Positions 63,058 to 64,000 of a DNA stretch of 64,000 bases are shown one piece after another (within the stretch, counting starts at the first letter, position 1; each line of letters begins with the position of its first letter). The notes under the pieces were generated by a model. The model was not told the origin of the DNA. It did no database searches and saw nothing but the letters and a program-made list of their open reading frames with translations. The DNA is from Sycobia sp. Sy_11 (lineage: Eukaryota; Arthropoda; Insecta; Hymenoptera; Epichrysomallidae): NCBI GenBank assembly GCA_018907035.1, contig JACCIC010000015.1:1546001-1610000 (forward strand). Direction: 5' to 3'. Both the position numbers and the translations under genes were made by a program.

Positions 63058-64000
63058 CTCTATCAAATTCCGCTTACTGCATAAAATGATATATTTTATA
63101 CTTCTCATTCAATAAAACGATTTCAAAGTAATAGGGCCGAGAAAATTGGCATGAGTTCGTTTAGTGTTGATTCGTTACTGATTATAAACAACGGATTTCT
63201 ACATTATACTTTGCATATAAATTGATCTTAAATGATAGAAAGATTACAAACATAAAAAAAAAATACAGATAAAATCGATAAAAATTTTATTTAGTATTTG
63301 GTCTGTCTTAAATATAATAAAACTTTCACATTGTTCAAATTCATTTTTCTTGATATTTAAATTTTTTTATAGTTATAATTAGATATTTTATTAATAAAGT
63401 TTATTTAGAAAGAAAATACAACCGTTAAATAAATTACTTACAGTTAGCGTAGTAACGAGATCATTGTGTAAAGCTAAATATTCTAATGTTCAAATATTTA
63501 ACTTCTTTTATCTGCAATGTTGAAACAAACATTGAAAAACTTCAAGAAACTAAAAGATTAAATTGAAAAATTAAAATAAAGTAATTTATATATTTGATTT
63601 TAGCCATAAAAAAATCTTTCAATTTAACAGAATGTTCAATAGAATATTAATTTTTTTATCATTATACTTTTTTGATTAAACTTTCTAGTGCATAATTAAT
63701 TAGTTATTCACTGAAAAGTAAAAAAAAACAAGTTCTTAATATCTTTATATGGCAATCAAAAAAAGGAAATCAATTATTAAGGAATATTTAATTAATACAG
63801 AATTTATTATGTAATTTCAGTTTCTAATTTTTTTGATGGTTAATGTTTCATGTCCTTTGTGCAATATTACAAACTTATTTTGGAAAATCCATTGCTTATA
63901 TCATATATCGTATTGTTTTAATATACTGAAAATGAGACTAATCTTCCTATAAACAGTAATTTGCAAATTGAAAAAAAAATTGCTTTACAATGGAATTTTT

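Larger units (their letters stand above)
44960..64000. other. AT-rich non-coding DNA with many (TA)n arrays
   Basis: No supported gene. The stretch holds sixteen (TA)n arrays, several (GT)n, (GA)n and (CT)n tracts, a 16-bp (AAT)n/(ATT)n hairpin at 48.2 kb, small GC-rich islands (49.95-50.4, 54.29-54.36, 58.0-58.03, 60.36-60.58 kb) and a homopurine mirror repeat at 61.78 kb. Open frames here are short and lack splice or start signals. Confidence 0.6.

Noticed and set aside
1..64000. CRISPR arrays, bacterial operons, rRNA and known insect microRNAs
   Set aside because: No regularly spaced non-simple repeats, no ribosome-binding-site gene series, no rRNA blocks, and none of the common insect microRNA seeds I checked by eye was found.

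Overview
This is 64 kb of a eukaryotic, almost certainly insect, nuclear genome. The grounds are a GT-AG type splice donor ending a short coding exon, very low coding density, dense dinucleotide microsatellites, and decayed insect-type transposons (mariner, R1-clade and I/Jockey-group non-LTR elements). CpG-rich, non-depleted DNA in GC-rich blocks alternating with AT-rich DNA suits a hymenopteran (ant, bee or wasp). That placement is an inference, and no marker gene fixes the species.

Layout. Bases 1 to about 18 kb are mixed in GC, with CpG-rich blocks, many (TA)n, (CT)n and (GT)n tracts, and the only convincing coding exon: a minus-strand first exon (12153-12471). It encodes a signal peptide and the start of an N-glycosylated extracellular region, and is followed by a consensus donor GTGAGT. 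The gene runs leftwards, so bases 1-12152 are probably its first intron, while 12.5-12.8 kb holds its presumed 5' UTR and GAGA-rich promoter. I cannot name the gene and I see none of its later exons. From 18 to 64 kb the DNA is mostly AT-rich, non-coding, and scattered with dead transposons: an I/Jockey-group element at 22.6-24.8 kb (+), an R1-clade reverse-transcriptase fragment at 29.5-30.1 kb (+), a mariner transposase pseudogene at 44.15-44.80 kb (-), and two tRNA-like (SINE-like) segments at 35.9 and 43.9 kb. A possible proline-rich plus-strand exon at 21966-22221 is the only other coding candidate and is weak.

The most striking property is the number of pure (TA)n arrays: 38 by my count, most of them 41-57 bp long, some in tight clusters. 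I found no operon, CRISPR array, complete tRNA or rRNA gene, known microRNA or intact mobile element. Nothing here amounts to a new biological system. The best leads are the unnamed secreted or membrane protein with a G-quadruplex motif beside its first splice donor, the TA-array length distribution, and a few structured or duplicated non-coding segments.
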